Counted from the stretch's first letter, positions 17,323 to 26,917 are shown. The stretch is DNA of 64,000 bases from Xanthomonas massiliensis (GCF_900018785.1 NZ_FCOY01000006.1:62001-126000), one strand, 5' to 3'. Made by a program: numbers and translations. Notes: a model not told the origin generated them from the letters alone.

Positions 17323-19805
17323 GCGCCGCGCGCATCGAGCTGCCGATCGGCGGCATGCGCTGCGCCGCCTGCGCGAGCGGGCTGGAGCGCGCCTTGAACC
17401 GCGCGCCGGGCGTGCGGGCGCAGGTGGACTTCGCCGGCGAGCGCGCCCGCATCGACTACGACCCGGCGCAGGCCAGCGTGGCCGGACTGGTCGAGCGCAT
17501 CGGCAAGGCCGGCTACGCGGTGAAGCCGGCGCGCGCCGATTTCGACATCGACGGCATGACCTGCGCCGCTTGCGCCGCCTCGATCGAGCGCGTGCTCGGC
17601 AAGGCGCCGGGCGTGCTGGCCGCGCGCGTCAACCTGGCCTCGGCGAGGGCACAGGTGGACTACCTGCCCGGCGCGATCGACCCGGCCGGGATTGCGGCAC
17701 GCATCGGCAAGGCCGGCTTCGGCGCCCGCGAGGCCGGCATCCCCGGCGCCGCCGCGCTGGCCGCGCGCGAGGCCGCCGAGCGCACGGCCTGGCGCCGGCA
17801 GCGCGCGATGTTCGTGCTGTCGGCGGCACTGAGCCTGCCGCTGCTGGCGCAGATGGCCATGATGTTCGGTGGCGGCGGCCACGCCGGCATGCACGCCGAG
17901 CTGCCGCGCTGGCTGCAGTGGGCGCTGGCCACGCCGGTGCAGCTGTGGATCGCCGCGCCTTTCTACGTGGCCGGCTGGAAGTCGCTGCGCAACGGCAGCG
18001 CCAACATGGACGTGCTGGTCGCGCTCGGCACCGGCATCGCCTGGCTGTACAGCACCGTGGTCACGGTGGTCGGCCTGCACGGGCAGCACGTGTATTTCGA
18101 GGCCAGCGCGTCGATCGTCACCCTGGTGCTGCTCGGGCGCCTGCTCGAGGCGCGCGCCCGGCAGCGGACCACGGCGGCGGTGCGCTCGTTGCTGCAACTG
18201 GCGCCGGCGCGCGCCCGGGTCGAGCGTGACGGGCAGGTGGTCGAGGTGGATGCCGCCGGCCTTGCGCCCGGCGACGTGCTCGTGGTCGCCGCCGGCGCGC
18301 GCGTGGCGGCGGACGGGCAGGTGCTGGGCGGGTGCTCGAGCGTCGACGAATCGATGCTCTCGGGCGAATCGATGCCGGTGGCCAAGGCGCCCGGCGATGC
18401 GCTGTACGCGGGCACCGTCAACCAGGGCGGCATGCTGCGCGCGCGCGTCACCGGCGTCGGCGCGGACATGCTGCTGGCGCGGATCGCGCGCATGGTGGAC
18501 GAGGCGCAGGGCTCGCGCGCCCCGATCCAGAAGCTGGCCGACCGCATCGCCGCGGTGTTCGTGCCGGCGGTGCTGGCCATCGCCACGGTGGCCTTCGCCG
18601 CCACCTGGGCGCTGGGCGGAACCTTCGCCACCGCGCTGGTGCATGCGGTGGCGGTGCTGGTGATCGCCTGCCCGTGCGCGCTCGGCCTGGCCACGCCGAC
18701 CGCGATCATGGTCGGCACCGGCGTCGGCGCGCGCCACGGCATCCTGATCCGCAATGCCGAGGTGCTCGAACGCGCTTGCGCGCTGGACACGCTGGTGGTG
18801 GACAAGACCGGCACCCTGACCGAGGGCCGTCCGCGCGTGGTCGCGCTGCTGCCGGCGGCGGGCACGGCGGCGGGCGACCTGCTGGGGCTGGCCGCCGCGC
18901 TGGAGGCCGGCTCGGCGCATCCGCTGGCGCGCGCGGTGCGCGAGCATGCGGCCGGGGCGGGCGTCGCGGTGCCGGCGCTGGAGGATTTCGCCGACGTGCC
19001 CGGCCACGGCGTGCGCGGGCGCGTGGCCGGTCGCGAGGTCGCGCTCGGCGCGCCGCGCTGGGTGGCGGGGCTGTGCGGCATGCCGGCGGACGCGGTGCTC
19101 GACGATCGCGCGCGCGCGGCCCAGGCCGGCGGCCAGACCGTGGTCGGCGTGGTCCGCGACGGCGCGCTGCTCGGCTGGCTGGCGGTGGCCGACCGCCTGC
19201 GCGCCGACGCGCGCGCGGCGGTGCGGCAGCTGCAGGCGCTCGGCGTGCGGGTGACGATGCTGACCGGCGACAACCGCCACACCGCCGCCGCGATCGCGCG
19301 CGAGGCCGGCATCGCCGATTTCGCCGCCGAGGTGCTGCCGCAGGACAAGGCCGCGCAGGTGCGGCGCCTGCAGCAGGCGCATCCGGGCGCGGTGGGCATG
19401 GCCGGCGACGGCATCAACGACGCCCCGGCGCTGGCCGCGGCCGACGTCGGCTTCGCCATCGGCGCCGGCGCGGACATCGCCATCGAAGCCGCCGACGTGG
19501 TGCTGGTCGGCAGCGACCTGCGCGGCGTGGCCATCGCCATCGGCCTGTCGCGCGCGACCGTGCGCAAGATCCGCCAGAACCTGTTCTTCGCCTTCGTCTA
19601 CAACGTGCTCGGCCTGCCGCTGGCGGCCTTCGGCCTGCTCAACCCGGTGCTGGCCGGCGCGGCGATGGCGCTCAGCTCGGTGTCGGTGGTGGCCAGCTCG
19701 CTGTGGCTGAACCGCTGGCACCCGCCGCGGGTGGCGCCGGGGCCCGGCGTTGCCGGCTCCCGCCGGGACGCGGTGACGGCCCATCCCGTGGCGAGCGGAT
19801 CGTGA
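17319..19805 (+). CDS. copA: Cu(+)-exporting P1B-type ATPase
   Basis: An 828-residue inner-membrane copper pump. Two N-terminal heavy-metal domains are visible (GMRCAAC near residue 13 and GMTCAAC near 78). They are followed by transmembrane helices, the TGES-like actuator loop (SGESMPVAK), the CPC metal site IACPCALGLATPTA near 449, the phosphorylation motif DKTGTLTEG near 494, the SAHPLARAV loop and the hinge MAGDGINDAPALA near 695. It moves Cu(I) from cytosol to periplasm, where the CopA oxidase acts. ATGA overlap with the MerR gene indicates joint translation. It is named CopA by family; in Xanthomonas nomenclature it would be CopF. Confidence 0.95.
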   Translation: MSAARIELPIGGMRCAACASGLERALNRAPGVRAQVDFAGERARIDYDPAQASVAGLVERIGKAGYAVKPARADFDIDGMTCAACAASIERVLGKAPGVLAARVNLASARAQVDYLPGAIDPAGIAARIGKAGFGAREAGIPGAAALAAREAAERTAWRRQRAMFVLSAALSLPLLAQMAMMFGGGGHAGMHAELPRWLQWALATPVQLWIAAPFYVAGWKSLRNGSANMDVLVALGTGIAWLYSTVVTVVGLHGQHVYFEASASIVTLVLLGRLLEARARQRTTAAVRSLLQLAPARARVERDGQVVEVDAAGLAPGDVLVVAAGARVAADGQVLGGCSSVDESMLSGESMPVAKAPGDALYAGTVNQGGMLRARVTGVGADMLLARIARMVDEAQGSRAPIQKLADRIAAVFVPAVLAIATVAFAATWALGGTFATALVHAVAVLVIACPCALGLATPTAIMVGTGVGARHGILIRNAEVLERACALDTLVVDKTGTLTEGRPRVVALLPAAGTAAGDLLGLAAALEAGSAHPLARAVREHAAGAGVAVPALEDFADVPGHGVRGRVAGREVALGAPRWVAGLCGMPADAVLDDRARAAQAGGQTVVGVVRDGALLGWLAVADRLRADARAAVRQLQALGVRVTMLTGDNRHTAAAIAREAGIADFAAEVLPQDKAAQVRRLQQAHPGAVGMAGDGINDAPALAAADVGFAIGAGADIAIEAADVVLVGSDLRGVAIAIGLSRATVRKIRQNLFFAFVYNVLGLPLAAFGLLNPVLAGAAMALSSVSVVASSLWLNRWHPPRVAPGPGVAGSRRDAVTAHPVASGS

Positions 19806-20281
19806 CGCGAATCCGTGCGCTGGCCCGTCCGCCGTGCCGTGCCGCGCGAGTGCGCCGGCGATGGCCGGCGACTGCGCGTCGCGGCAGGGCACGCCGCGCG
19901 GCTTCCTTCCGCGGCACACGTTTCCCGGAGCCGGCCGACTCCGCGGGCATCGCCCGGGGAAGCCCGCCGGCCACGTGCTTCTTGGCGACGTCCCCGTGCC
20001 CCGCGGGCATGGCTGCCGGCGGCGACGCCGGTGGCCGAAGCCGGCCGAGCGCGGCGTCGCCCGGGTACGGCGCATGTTGCCGCGCCAGGTGGCCTGCGTG
20101 CGCCCGGTCCCGGCACCGGGCGCGACGGTCGGACGCCGCGGCACGTGTTTCCACGCCGTCAGTGGCCATCGTCCTTCGGCGGTGCTGCTCGGGCACGCGG
20201 ACCGCGCCATTCCCGGCGCACCTTCCCCCGCCGGCGCGGCCCGACCGCATGCCGGCCCCTGAAAGACAGGAGAGACGCCCC
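19806..20281. other. Gene-free 476-base gap between the Cu-ATPase and the copper chaperone
   Basis: All open frames here have the arginine/alanine-rich composition of GC-driven shadows and none has a convincing ribosome site. No terminator with a U-run, RNA gene or repeat was recognised. Only the last 20 bases (ACAGGAGAGACGCCCC) are explained, as the ribosome site of the next gene. Confidence 0.4.
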
Positions 20282-20494
20282 ATGCAACACATCGAATTCA
20301 CCGTGGACGGCATGACCTGCGACGGCTGCTCGGCGCGGCTGAAGCGCGTGCTGGAGGCCACCGACGGCGTCCAGGCCGCCCGGGTCGAACGTCCGGCCCG
20401 GCGCGTGGCGGTGGACTACGACGCCGCCAGGACCGGCCCGGCGGCGCTGCGCGAGGCGGTGGCCGACGCCGGCTTCAGCGTCGTGGCCGCCTGA
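20282..20494 (+). CDS. copZ: CopZ-like copper chaperone (single heavy-metal domain)
   Basis: A 70-residue single HMA domain, [20 protein letters not shown], with the CxxC copper site at residues 13-16 in the consensus GMTCDGC. It has the ferredoxin-like beta-alpha-beta-beta-alpha-beta size of CopZ/Atx1. Such proteins deliver Cu(I) to the P-type ATPase. It is on the same strand as the pump but separated by 476 bases, so it may have its own promoter. A GGAGA ribosome site precedes the ATG. Confidence 0.85.
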   Translation: MQHIEFTVDGMTCDGCSARLKRVLEATDGVQAARVERPARRVAVDYDAARTGPAALREAVADAGFSVVAA

Positions 20495-20564
20495 ACGGCG
20501 GCGCGGGGGTGGCGGGATGCGCGATACTGCGCGCTTCCCGCCGTGTTGCCGCGAGCCGTTGTCG

Positions 20565-21677
20565 ATGAATTCCCGCGACTGGGTGGCCCAGTCCATCCGC
20601 AAGATCGAGGCCGACTTCAACCGTTCGGCCGATACCCACCTGATCCCGCTGTCGCTGCCCGGGTTCCCGGACATCGACTTCTACTTCAAGGACGAATCCA
20701 GCCACCCGACCGGCAGCCTCAAGCACCGGCTGGCGCGCTCGCTGTTCCTGTACGCGCTGGCCAATGGCTGGCTGCGCGAGGGCGCGCCGGTGATCGAGGC
20801 CTCCAGCGGCTCGACCGCGGTGTCGGAGGCCTATTTCGCCCGGCTGCTGGGGCTGCCGTTCGTCGCGGTGGTGCCGGCCTGCACCTCGCCGGACAAGATC
20901 GCCGCGATCGAGTTCCAGGGCGGGCGCTGCGAACTGGTCGAGGAGGCCGGCGCGATCAACGAGGTGTCCGCGCAGATGGCGCGCGCGAGCGGCGGCCACT
21001 TCATGGACCAGTTCACCTACGCCGAGCGCGCCACCGACTGGCGCGCCAACAACAACATCGCCGAGTCGATCTTCCGGCAGATGGAGGCCGAGCAGCATCC
21101 CGAGCCGGCCTGGATCGTGTGCAGCCCCGGTACCGGCGGCACCAGCACCACGCTGGGCCGCTACGTGCGCTATCGCCGCCACGCCACCCGCGTGCTGTGC
21201 GCGGACCCGGAGACCTCGGTGTTCTTCGACTGCTACCGCAACGCCATCGCCGGCCATCCGACGCCGGAGCTGGTGCTGCCGTGCGGCTCGGGCATCGAGG
21301 GCATCGGCCGGCCGCACTACGAGCCCAGCTTCATCCCCACCTGCATCGACGCGATGACCAAGGTGCCCGACGCGCTGAGCCTGGCGGCGATGCGCTACGT
21401 CAGCGCCCGCCTGGGCCGGCGCGTGGGCGGCTCCACCGGCACCAACTTCGCCGGCGTGCTGGTGGCCGCGCAGTGGATGCAGGCCGAAGGCCGCGGCGGC
21501 TCGATCGTCACCATCCTGTGCGACTCGGGCGAGCGCTACGCCCACAGCTACTACAACCCGGACTGGTACGCGCGCCAGGGTATCGACGTGGCCGGGGCCG
21601 ACGCCATCGTCGCCGCCGCGGTCGCCGGCGACGCGCCGCTGGTGTTGCCGGTCGCCGACTTGAACGGCGGCGCCTGA
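20565..21677 (+). CDS. cds1: L-cysteine desulfhydrase (Cds1 type, PLP-dependent)
   Basis: A 370-residue fold-type II PLP enzyme of the cysteine synthase superfamily. It matches the Cds1 pattern closely: [24 protein letters not shown] at the start, the PLP-lysine segment [36 protein letters not shown], and [21 protein letters not shown]. Cds1 degrades cysteine to sulfide, ammonia and pyruvate. The start at 20565 gives the family N-terminus; the frame is open 16 codons further upstream. Confusion with an O-acetylserine sulfhydrylase is possible, but the ADTHL and YRRHATR segments favour Cds1. Confidence 0.83.
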   Translation: MNSRDWVAQSIRKIEADFNRSADTHLIPLSLPGFPDIDFYFKDESSHPTGSLKHRLARSLFLYALANGWLREGAPVIEASSGSTAVSEAYFARLLGLPFVAVVPACTSPDKIAAIEFQGGRCELVEEAGAINEVSAQMARASGGHFMDQFTYAERATDWRANNNIAESIFRQMEAEQHPEPAWIVCSPGTGGTSTTLGRYVRYRRHATRVLCADPETSVFFDCYRNAIAGHPTPELVLPCGSGIEGIGRPHYEPSFIPTCIDAMTKVPDALSLAAMRYVSARLGRRVGGSTGTNFAGVLVAAQWMQAEGRGGSIVTILCDSGERYAHSYYNPDWYARQGIDVAGADAIVAAAVAGDAPLVLPVADLNGGA

Positions 21678-21715
21678 GACCGCATTCCTTCCCAACACCT
21701 GTTCGCGGGATTGCC

Positions 21716-23746
21716 ATGATCGAAAACCCACTGCTCGACTTCTCCGGCCTGCCGCGCTTTGACGAGATCCGCGCCGAGCACGTCGGCCCGGCCATCGACA
21801 CGCTGCTGGCGCAGGCCGAGGCGGCGGTGAAACGCGCCGAGACGGTGGCGCCGGCGACCTGGGACGGTTTCGTCGAGCCGCTCGACGATGCCACCGAGAA
21901 GCTGTGGCGCGCCTGGGGCCAGGTGGGCCACCTGCAGGCCGTAGCCAATACCCCGGCGATGCGCGAGGCCTACAACGCCAACCTGCCCAAGGTCAGCCGC
22001 TTCTCCAGCGCGCTCGGCCAGAACCTGGCGCTGTACGCGCAGTACAAGGCGCTGAAGGCGGGGCCGGAATGGGCGGGCTATTCCGGGGCGCGGCGCAGGA
22101 TCGTCGATAACGCGCTGCGCGATTTCCGCCTCGGCGGCGCCGAGCTGGACGCGGCCGGCAAGGCGCGCTTCGCCGCGATCCAGGAAGAGCTGTCGGCGCT
22201 GTCGGCCAAGTTCTCCGAGCACGTGCTCGACGCCACCGACGCCTATGCGCTGTACGTGGAGGACGAGGCGCGCCTGTCCGGCATTCCCGCCGAGGTGCTG
22301 GCGGCGGCGAAGGCCGCGGCCGCGAAGGACGGAAAGCCTGGCTGGAAACTCACCCTGCAGATGCCGTGCTACCTGCCGGTGATGGCCCATGCCGACGACC
22401 GCGCGCTGCGCGAGCAGCTGTGCCGCGCCTATTTCGTGCGCGCCTCGGAACTGGGCGGCAATCCCGAGCTGGACAACACCCCGGTGATGCGGCGCCTCCT
22501 CGCCCTGCGTGCCGAGCTGGCCGGCCTGCTCGGCTTCGCCGACTACGCCGGGTATTCGCTGGCCACCAAGATGGCCGAAAGTCCTGCCCAGGTGCTCGGT
22601 TTCCTGCGCGACCTGGCCGCACGCGCCCTGCCGCACGCGCGCCGCGACCGCGACGAGCTGGAGGCCTTCGCCCGCGAGCATCTCGGCCTGGAGCACGTCG
22701 AGGCCTGGGACCTGGCCTACGCCAGCGACAAGCTCAAGCAGGCGCGCTACCGCTTCTCCGAGCAGGAGGTGAAGCCGTACTTCACCGAACCGAAGGTGCT
22801 GGCCGGCCTGTTCGGGCTGATCCACGACCTGTACGGCCTGCAGGTCAAGCCCGACCGTGCGCCGGTGTGGCACCCGGACGTGCGCTTCTTCCGCCTCGAA
22901 CGCGCGGACGGCACCCTGGTCGGCCAGTTCTACCTGGACCTGTACGCGCGCGAGGGCAAGCGCGGCGGGGCATGGATGGACGATTGCCGCAACCGCCGCG
23001 ACCGCGCCTCGGGCATGCAGACGCCGCTGGTCTACCTGGTGTGCAACTTCGGCAAGGGCGGCGACGGCCGGCCGGCCACCTTCACCCACCGCGAGGTCAT
23101 CACCCTGTTCCACGAGATGGGCCACGGCCTGAACCAGCTGCTCACCGAGGTCGGCGACCTCGGCGTGGCCGGCATCAACGGCGTGGAGTGGGACGCGGTG
23201 GAGCTGCCCAGCCAGTTCATGGAGAACTTCTGCTGGGAATGGGCGCGGGTGCAGGCGATGACCGCGCACGTGGACAGCGGCGAACCGCTGCCGCGCGACC
23301 TGTTCGACCGCATGCTGGCGGCGAAGAACTTCCAGAGCGGCATGTTCACCGTGCGCCAGCTCGAGTTCGCACTGTTCGACATGCAGCTGCACACGGGCTT
23401 CGATCCGGCGCGCGAGGACGTGCTGGCGCTGCTGGACGCGGTGCGCGCCGAGGTGGCGGTGAACCTGCCGCCGGCGTGGAACCGCTTCCCGCACCAGTTC
23501 AGCCACATCTTCGCCGGCGGCTACGCGGCCGGCTACTACAGCTACAAGTGGGCCGAGGTGCTCAGCGCCGACGCCTACGCCGCCTTCGAGGAGGCGCCGG
23601 ACCAGCTGGCCGCGACCGGCGCCCGGTTCCGCGAGGAGATCCTCGCGCGTGGCGGTAGCCGTCCGGCCGCGGAGAACTTCCGGGCGTTCCGCGGGCGCGA
23701 ACCGGACCTGGACGCGCTGCTGCGGCACAGCGGCATGGCCGGTTGA
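21716..23746 (+). CDS. prlC: Oligopeptidase A (M3 zinc metallopeptidase)
   Basis: A 676-residue M3-family peptidase, the size of E. coli PrlC (about 680). The zinc site is FHEMGHGLNQLL near residue 465 with the downstream Glu in NGVEWDAVELPSQFMENFCWE. The C-terminal segment GGYAAGYYSYKWAEVLSADAY is typical of the family. It degrades short peptides, including cleaved signal peptides, in the cytosol; no signal sequence is visible. Start ATG 21716. Confidence 0.92.
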   Translation: MIENPLLDFSGLPRFDEIRAEHVGPAIDTLLAQAEAAVKRAETVAPATWDGFVEPLDDATEKLWRAWGQVGHLQAVANTPAMREAYNANLPKVSRFSSALGQNLALYAQYKALKAGPEWAGYSGARRRIVDNALRDFRLGGAELDAAGKARFAAIQEELSALSAKFSEHVLDATDAYALYVEDEARLSGIPAEVLAAAKAAAAKDGKPGWKLTLQMPCYLPVMAHADDRALREQLCRAYFVRASELGGNPELDNTPVMRRLLALRAELAGLLGFADYAGYSLATKMAESPAQVLGFLRDLAARALPHARRDRDELEAFAREHLGLEHVEAWDLAYASDKLKQARYRFSEQEVKPYFTEPKVLAGLFGLIHDLYGLQVKPDRAPVWHPDVRFFRLERADGTLVGQFYLDLYAREGKRGGAWMDDCRNRRDRASGMQTPLVYLVCNFGKGGDGRPATFTHREVITLFHEMGHGLNQLLTEVGDLGVAGINGVEWDAVELPSQFMENFCWEWARVQAMTAHVDSGEPLPRDLFDRMLAAKNFQSGMFTVRQLEFALFDMQLHTGFDPAREDVLALLDAVRAEVAVNLPPAWNRFPHQFSHIFAGGYAAGYYSYKWAEVLSADAYAAFEEAPDQLAATGARFREEILARGGSRPAAENFRAFRGREPDLDALLRHSGMAG

Positions 23747-23817
23747 TGCCGTGCCGACACGGACATGCGGCATGCTGGTGCCCATGTCCGGGTGGCCGGG
23801 CGCCTAGGGAGAGAGCG

Positions 23818-24813
23818 ATGAGACGATGGATCCTGGCGGGCATCCTGGCGACATGCGCGGCCGCGCCCGCCGCGCAGGCGCAGAGCTGGTTCGGCCACGC
23901 GCTGGTCAGCGCCAACCTGCGGGCCGGGCCGGACGCGGGCTATCCGCGCGTGGCCACCGTGCCAGTGGGCGATGCGCTGGAGATCTACGGCTGCGTCGGC
24001 GACTGGTCCTGGTGCGACGTGCAGTGGCGCGACGTGCGCGGCTGGATGTCGGCGGACCTGATCGGCTACGACGATGCCGGCGAGGTGGTGGACGTCTACG
24101 ACTACGGCCCGGACCTGGGCCTGCCGGTGTTGGCCTTCGCTTTCGACCTGTATTGGTCCGGCCACTACCGCGACCGGCCCTGGTACCGCGAGCGCAACCG
24201 CTGGCGCGACTTCCGCCCGGCGCCGCATCCGGCCCGGCCGACCCGTCCGGCCAGGCCGTTGCCGCCAAGGCCGGGGCAGGGACAAGGACAGGGGCCAAGG
24301 CCGGGACAAGCGTCGGGACAGGGCCCGCGGCCGCCGGCGCACGCCGGTCCCGGCAATGCGGGAGGCCCGCCCGGCCGTGACCGTCCGGGGAACGGGGCGC
24401 GTCCGCCGGCACCGGTGCGGCCCGGCGCCGGTTCTGGAGCCGGACCGCGCCCGGCGTCGCCCGTACGTCGCGGTCCCGACCTGCACCTGCCCCCGGGTGC
24501 CGGACAGAACACTGCGCCGTCGCCTGGCCAAGGCGCTCCGCACCGCCCGCCGTCCGCGCCCGGCAATCCGGGCGGATCGTCGCCGGAAACGGGGGCCGCG
24601 CGGCCGCATGGCGGCCAGGGCCCCGGCGCCGGCCGTCCCGGCGGGACACCGCCGCAGCGGGCGCCGTCGCCCGCACGCCCGGCGGTGGCGCCGGCGGCCC
24701 CGCACACGCCGCCGCGGCCCGCCGCCGCACCGGCGGAGCGCCCGGCGCATCCGCCGTCCAGGCCCGCGGCCGCCGGCCACGACGACGAGCATGCCCATCA
24801 CGAGAAGAAGTGA
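23818..24813 (+). CDS. Secreted SH3-domain protein with a long Pro/Gly-rich tail
   Basis: A 331-residue protein with a signal peptide (MRRWILAGILATCAAAPAAQAQ) and a bacterial SH3 domain (about 24-85: SANLRAGPDAGYPRVATVPVGDALEIYGCVGDW). A short Tyr/Trp-rich linker (WSGHYRDRPWYRERNRWRDFRP) leads into about 190 residues of Pro/Gly/Arg-rich disordered sequence ending AGHDDEHAHHEKK. Bacterial SH3 domains often bind peptidoglycan peptides, so a cell-envelope role is likely, but no function is known. The start at 23818 has GGGAGAGAGCG just before it. The 3' end is the left edge of a 213-base duplication. Confidence 0.75.
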   Translation: MRRWILAGILATCAAAPAAQAQSWFGHALVSANLRAGPDAGYPRVATVPVGDALEIYGCVGDWSWCDVQWRDVRGWMSADLIGYDDAGEVVDVYDYGPDLGLPVLAFAFDLYWSGHYRDRPWYRERNRWRDFRPAPHPARPTRPARPLPPRPGQGQGQGPRPGQASGQGPRPPAHAGPGNAGGPPGRDRPGNGARPPAPVRPGAGSGAGPRPASPVRRGPDLHLPPGAGQNTAPSPGQGAPHRPPSAPGNPGGSSPETGAARPHGGQGPGAGRPGGTPPQRAPSPARPAVAPAAPHTPPRPAAAPAERPAHPPSRPAAAGHDDEHAHHEKK

Positions 24814-24875
24814 TCCGGGAAAGCCATCCGGCCGCGTGCACGCCGCCTGGCGCGCCCGGCGGGGCGCGGGGCGGG

Positions 24876-24899
24876 GAGCCGGCCCGCGCGGGCCGGCTC
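24876..24899. terminator. GC palindrome, copy 1, between convergent genes
   Basis: A perfect 12+12 palindrome (GAGCCGGCCCGC and its complement), placed 62 bases past the SH3 gene stop. It is likely a bidirectional terminator or transcript-end hairpin; there is no U-run. Confidence 0.45.
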
Positions 24900-24985
24900 G
24901 GAAACTGTCGGTGGAGGTGAACATGCCCACCCGCCGGTCCTTGGCGGTATAGATCCGGTGGCCGTCCACGCGCATGCGGGCGTCG
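24898..24985 (-). pseudogene. Duplicated 3' fragment of fabA
   Basis: Read on the minus strand this encodes [16 protein letters not shown] and then [12 protein letters not shown], matching the last 28 or so residues of FabA from the intact gene next door ([28 protein letters not shown]). The stop codon TGA of fabA is CGA here, so the frame stays open. It has no start and no ribosome site of its own. It is a decayed by-product of the 213-base tandem duplication. Confidence 0.82.
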
Positions 24986-25090
24986 ATGGCCACGACGACG
25001 GGCATGCCCATCGCGAGAAGAAGTGATCCGGGAAAGTTATTCGTCCGCGTGCATACCGCCTGGCGCGCGCGGCCGGGCGCGGGCAGGGAG

Positions 25091-25110
25091 GCCGGCCCGC
25101 GCGGGCCGGC
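25091..25110. terminator. GC palindrome, copy 2, directly at the fabA 3' end
   Basis: GCCGGCCCGC and its complement form a perfect 20-base palindrome immediately after the fabA stop (minus strand). It corresponds to the copy-1 palindrome 213 bases away. Confidence 0.45.
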
Positions 25111-25635
25111 TCAGAAACTGTCGGTGGAGGTGAACATGCCCACCCGCAGGTCCTTGGCGGTATAGATCTCGCGGCCGTCCACGCGCATGCGCGCGTCGGA
25201 CACGGCCATCACCAGCTTGCGGTTGATCATGCGGCTGATGTGGATCTCGTATTCCACCAGCCGGGCCTGCGGCAGCACCTGCCCGGTGAACTTGACCTCG
25301 CCGCAGCCCAGGGCGCGGCCGCGGCCGCGCGCGCCGCTCCAGGTCATGAAGAAGCCGGTGAGCTGCCACATCGCATCCAGGCCCAGGCAGCCGGGCATCA
25401 CCGGGTCGCCGTGGAAATGGCAGCCGAAGAACCACAGGTCCGGGCGTACGTCCAGCTCGGCGCGGACGATGCCCTTGCCGTGCTCGCCGGCGGCCTCGCG
25501 GATCTCGGTGATGCGATCGAACATCAGCATCGGATCGTCGGGCAGGCGCGCGGCGCCGGGGCCGAACAGCTCGCCGCGGGCGCTGGCCAGCAATTGCTCG
25601 CGGGAATAGGCGTGGGGACGTGCTTGTTCGGTCAA
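25111..25635 (-). CDS. fabA: 3-hydroxydecanoyl-ACP dehydratase/isomerase
   Basis: A protein of about 174 residues matching FabA, which dehydrates 3-hydroxydecanoyl-ACP and isomerises the product to cis-3-decenoyl-ACP, the entry to unsaturated fatty acids. The active-site segment is [25 protein letters not shown], with the catalytic His and the Asp on the partner helix. [17 protein letters not shown] follows. No ATG lies at the expected N-terminus. The TTG at 25635 ([24 protein letters not shown]) gives the normal length, and a GTG at 25680 would add 15 residues; neither has a clear ribosome site. fabB is not adjacent in this window. Confidence 0.9.
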   Translation of the reverse strand: MTEQARPHAYSREQLLASARGELFGPGAARLPDDPMLMFDRITEIREAAGEHGKGIVRAELDVRPDLWFFGCHFHGDPVMPGCLGLDAMWQLTGFFMTWSGARGRGRALGCGEVKFTGQVLPQARLVEYEIHISRMINRKLVMAVSDARMRVDGREIYTAKDLRVGMFTSTDSF

Positions 25636-25840
25636 GGGAGATGCCTGCAGCAAGGGAACGATGGACCTGCAAGCGTGCACGCCGCCATCGCCACCGGCAA
25701 ATGGCGATGGCCGATACGGCGCCGCACGGTCGCGCCGCGTGCGCGCCTATCCTGCTGAAACGGCGGCGGAAATCGCGGATGGTGCGACATCGCGCCGTAT
25801 CATGGGCGCCATGCCGTTCGCTGCCGTAGGGTCGCCTTCC

Positions 25841-26917
25841 ATGCGCAAGATCATCCATGTGGACATGGATGCGTTCTATGCCTCCGTGGAGCAGCGCGAC
25901 GACCCGGCGCTGCGCGGCCGGCCGGTGGTGGTGGCCTGGCGCGGCGCGCGCTCGGTTGTGTGCGCGGCCTCCTACGAGGCGCGCCGGTTCGGGGTACGTT
26001 CGGCGATGCCGGCGCTGCGCGCCGAGCGGCTGTGCCCGGACGCGGTGTTCGTGCCGCCGGATTTCCCGCGCTACAAGGCGGTGTCGCGGCAGATCCGCGA
26101 GATCTTCCTCGGCCATACCGACCTGGTCGAGCCGCTGTCGCTGGACGAAGCCTTCCTCGACGTCACCGTGCCCAAGCAGGCGCTGGGCAGCGCCACCGCC
26201 ATCGCCACGCGCATCCGCGCCCAGATCCTGGAGCAGACCGGGCTGACCGCCTCGGCCGGCATCGCGCCCAACAAGTTCCTGGCCAAGATCGCCTCGGACT
26301 GGCGCAAGCCCGACGGCCAGCTCGTGGTGGCGCCGGTGCGGGTACAGGCGTTCCTGGCCGGCCTGCCGGTCGGGCGCGTGCCGGGCGTGGGCAAGGTGAT
26401 GGAGGCGCGGCTGGCGCACCTGGGCATCGCCACCGTGGGCCAGCTGCGCGAGCGGCCGCTGCAGGAGCTGCAGGCGCACTTCGGCAGTTTCGGCCAGGGC
26501 CTGTACGAGCGCGCGCGCGGCATCGACGAGCGGCCGGTGCAGCCGCACCGCGAGGTGCAGCAGGTGTCCTCGGAGGACACCTTCGCCGAGGACCTGCCGC
26601 TGGAGGCGCTGGAAGCGCCGATCCGGCAGCTGGCGGACAAGACCTGGCAGGCCGCCGCGCGCCATGCCGGACGGCGGCCGCGCACGGTCGTGCTCAAGCT
26701 CAAGACCGCGCAGTTCCGGACCCTCACCCGCAGCCTCACGCCCGAACGCATGCCGCGCACGGGCGCGGAGCTGGGCGAACTGGCGCAGGCGATGCGCGCG
26801 CGGGTGGAGTTGCCGCCGGACACGCGCTACCGCCTGGTCGGCGTGGGCCTGGCCGGGTTCCTGGACGCGTCCGCGGATACGGGCGTGGCGCAGCCGGAAC
26901 TGTTCGACGCGCCGTGA
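25841..26917 (+). CDS. dinB: DNA polymerase IV (Y-family)
   Basis: A 358-residue Y-family translesion polymerase. Catalytic acidic motifs are HVDMDAFYASVEQRDD (residues 6-21) and SLDEAFLDV near 103. The helix-hairpin-helix segment GLPVGRVPGVGKVMEARL and a little-finger domain follow. The C-terminus ends QPELFDAP, a standard beta-clamp binding motif (QxxLF). ATG 25841 gives the canonical MRKIIHVDMDAF start. No LexA box was recognised upstream. Confidence 0.94.
   Translation: MRKIIHVDMDAFYASVEQRDDPALRGRPVVVAWRGARSVVCAASYEARRFGVRSAMPALRAERLCPDAVFVPPDFPRYKAVSRQIREIFLGHTDLVEPLSLDEAFLDVTVPKQALGSATAIATRIRAQILEQTGLTASAGIAPNKFLAKIASDWRKPDGQLVVAPVRVQAFLAGLPVGRVPGVGKVMEARLAHLGIATVGQLRERPLQELQAHFGSFGQGLYERARGIDERPVQPHREVQQVSSEDTFAEDLPLEALEAPIRQLADKTWQAAARHAGRRPRTVVLKLKTAQFRTLTRSLTPERMPRTGAELGELAQAMRARVELPPDTRYRLVGVGLAGFLDASADTGVAQPELFDAP

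Larger units (their letters stand above)
24775..25200. repeat. 213-base tandem duplication covering the 3' ends of the SH3 gene and fabA
   Basis: Copy 1 (24775-24987) and copy 2 (24988-25200) align at a constant offset of 213 with roughly 88% identity by eye. Each copy holds the SH3 gene's last codons (GCCCATC.CGAGAAGAAGTGA), a GC palindrome and the end of fabA read from the other strand. Only copy 1 continues in frame from the SH3 gene, and only copy 2 belongs to functional fabA. Confidence 0.9.

Noticed and set aside
16956-20210. An open frame of more than 1000 codons opposite the MerR/Cu-ATPase genes
   Set aside because: No signal, no family pattern and no ribosome site. The plus-strand Cu-ATPase motifs are unambiguous.
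23575-25011. A long minus-strand frame beginning with FabA-like sequence
   Set aside because: Only the first 30 residues resemble FabA, and these come from the duplicated fragment. The rest is a shadow of the Pro/Gly-rich tail of the SH3 protein.
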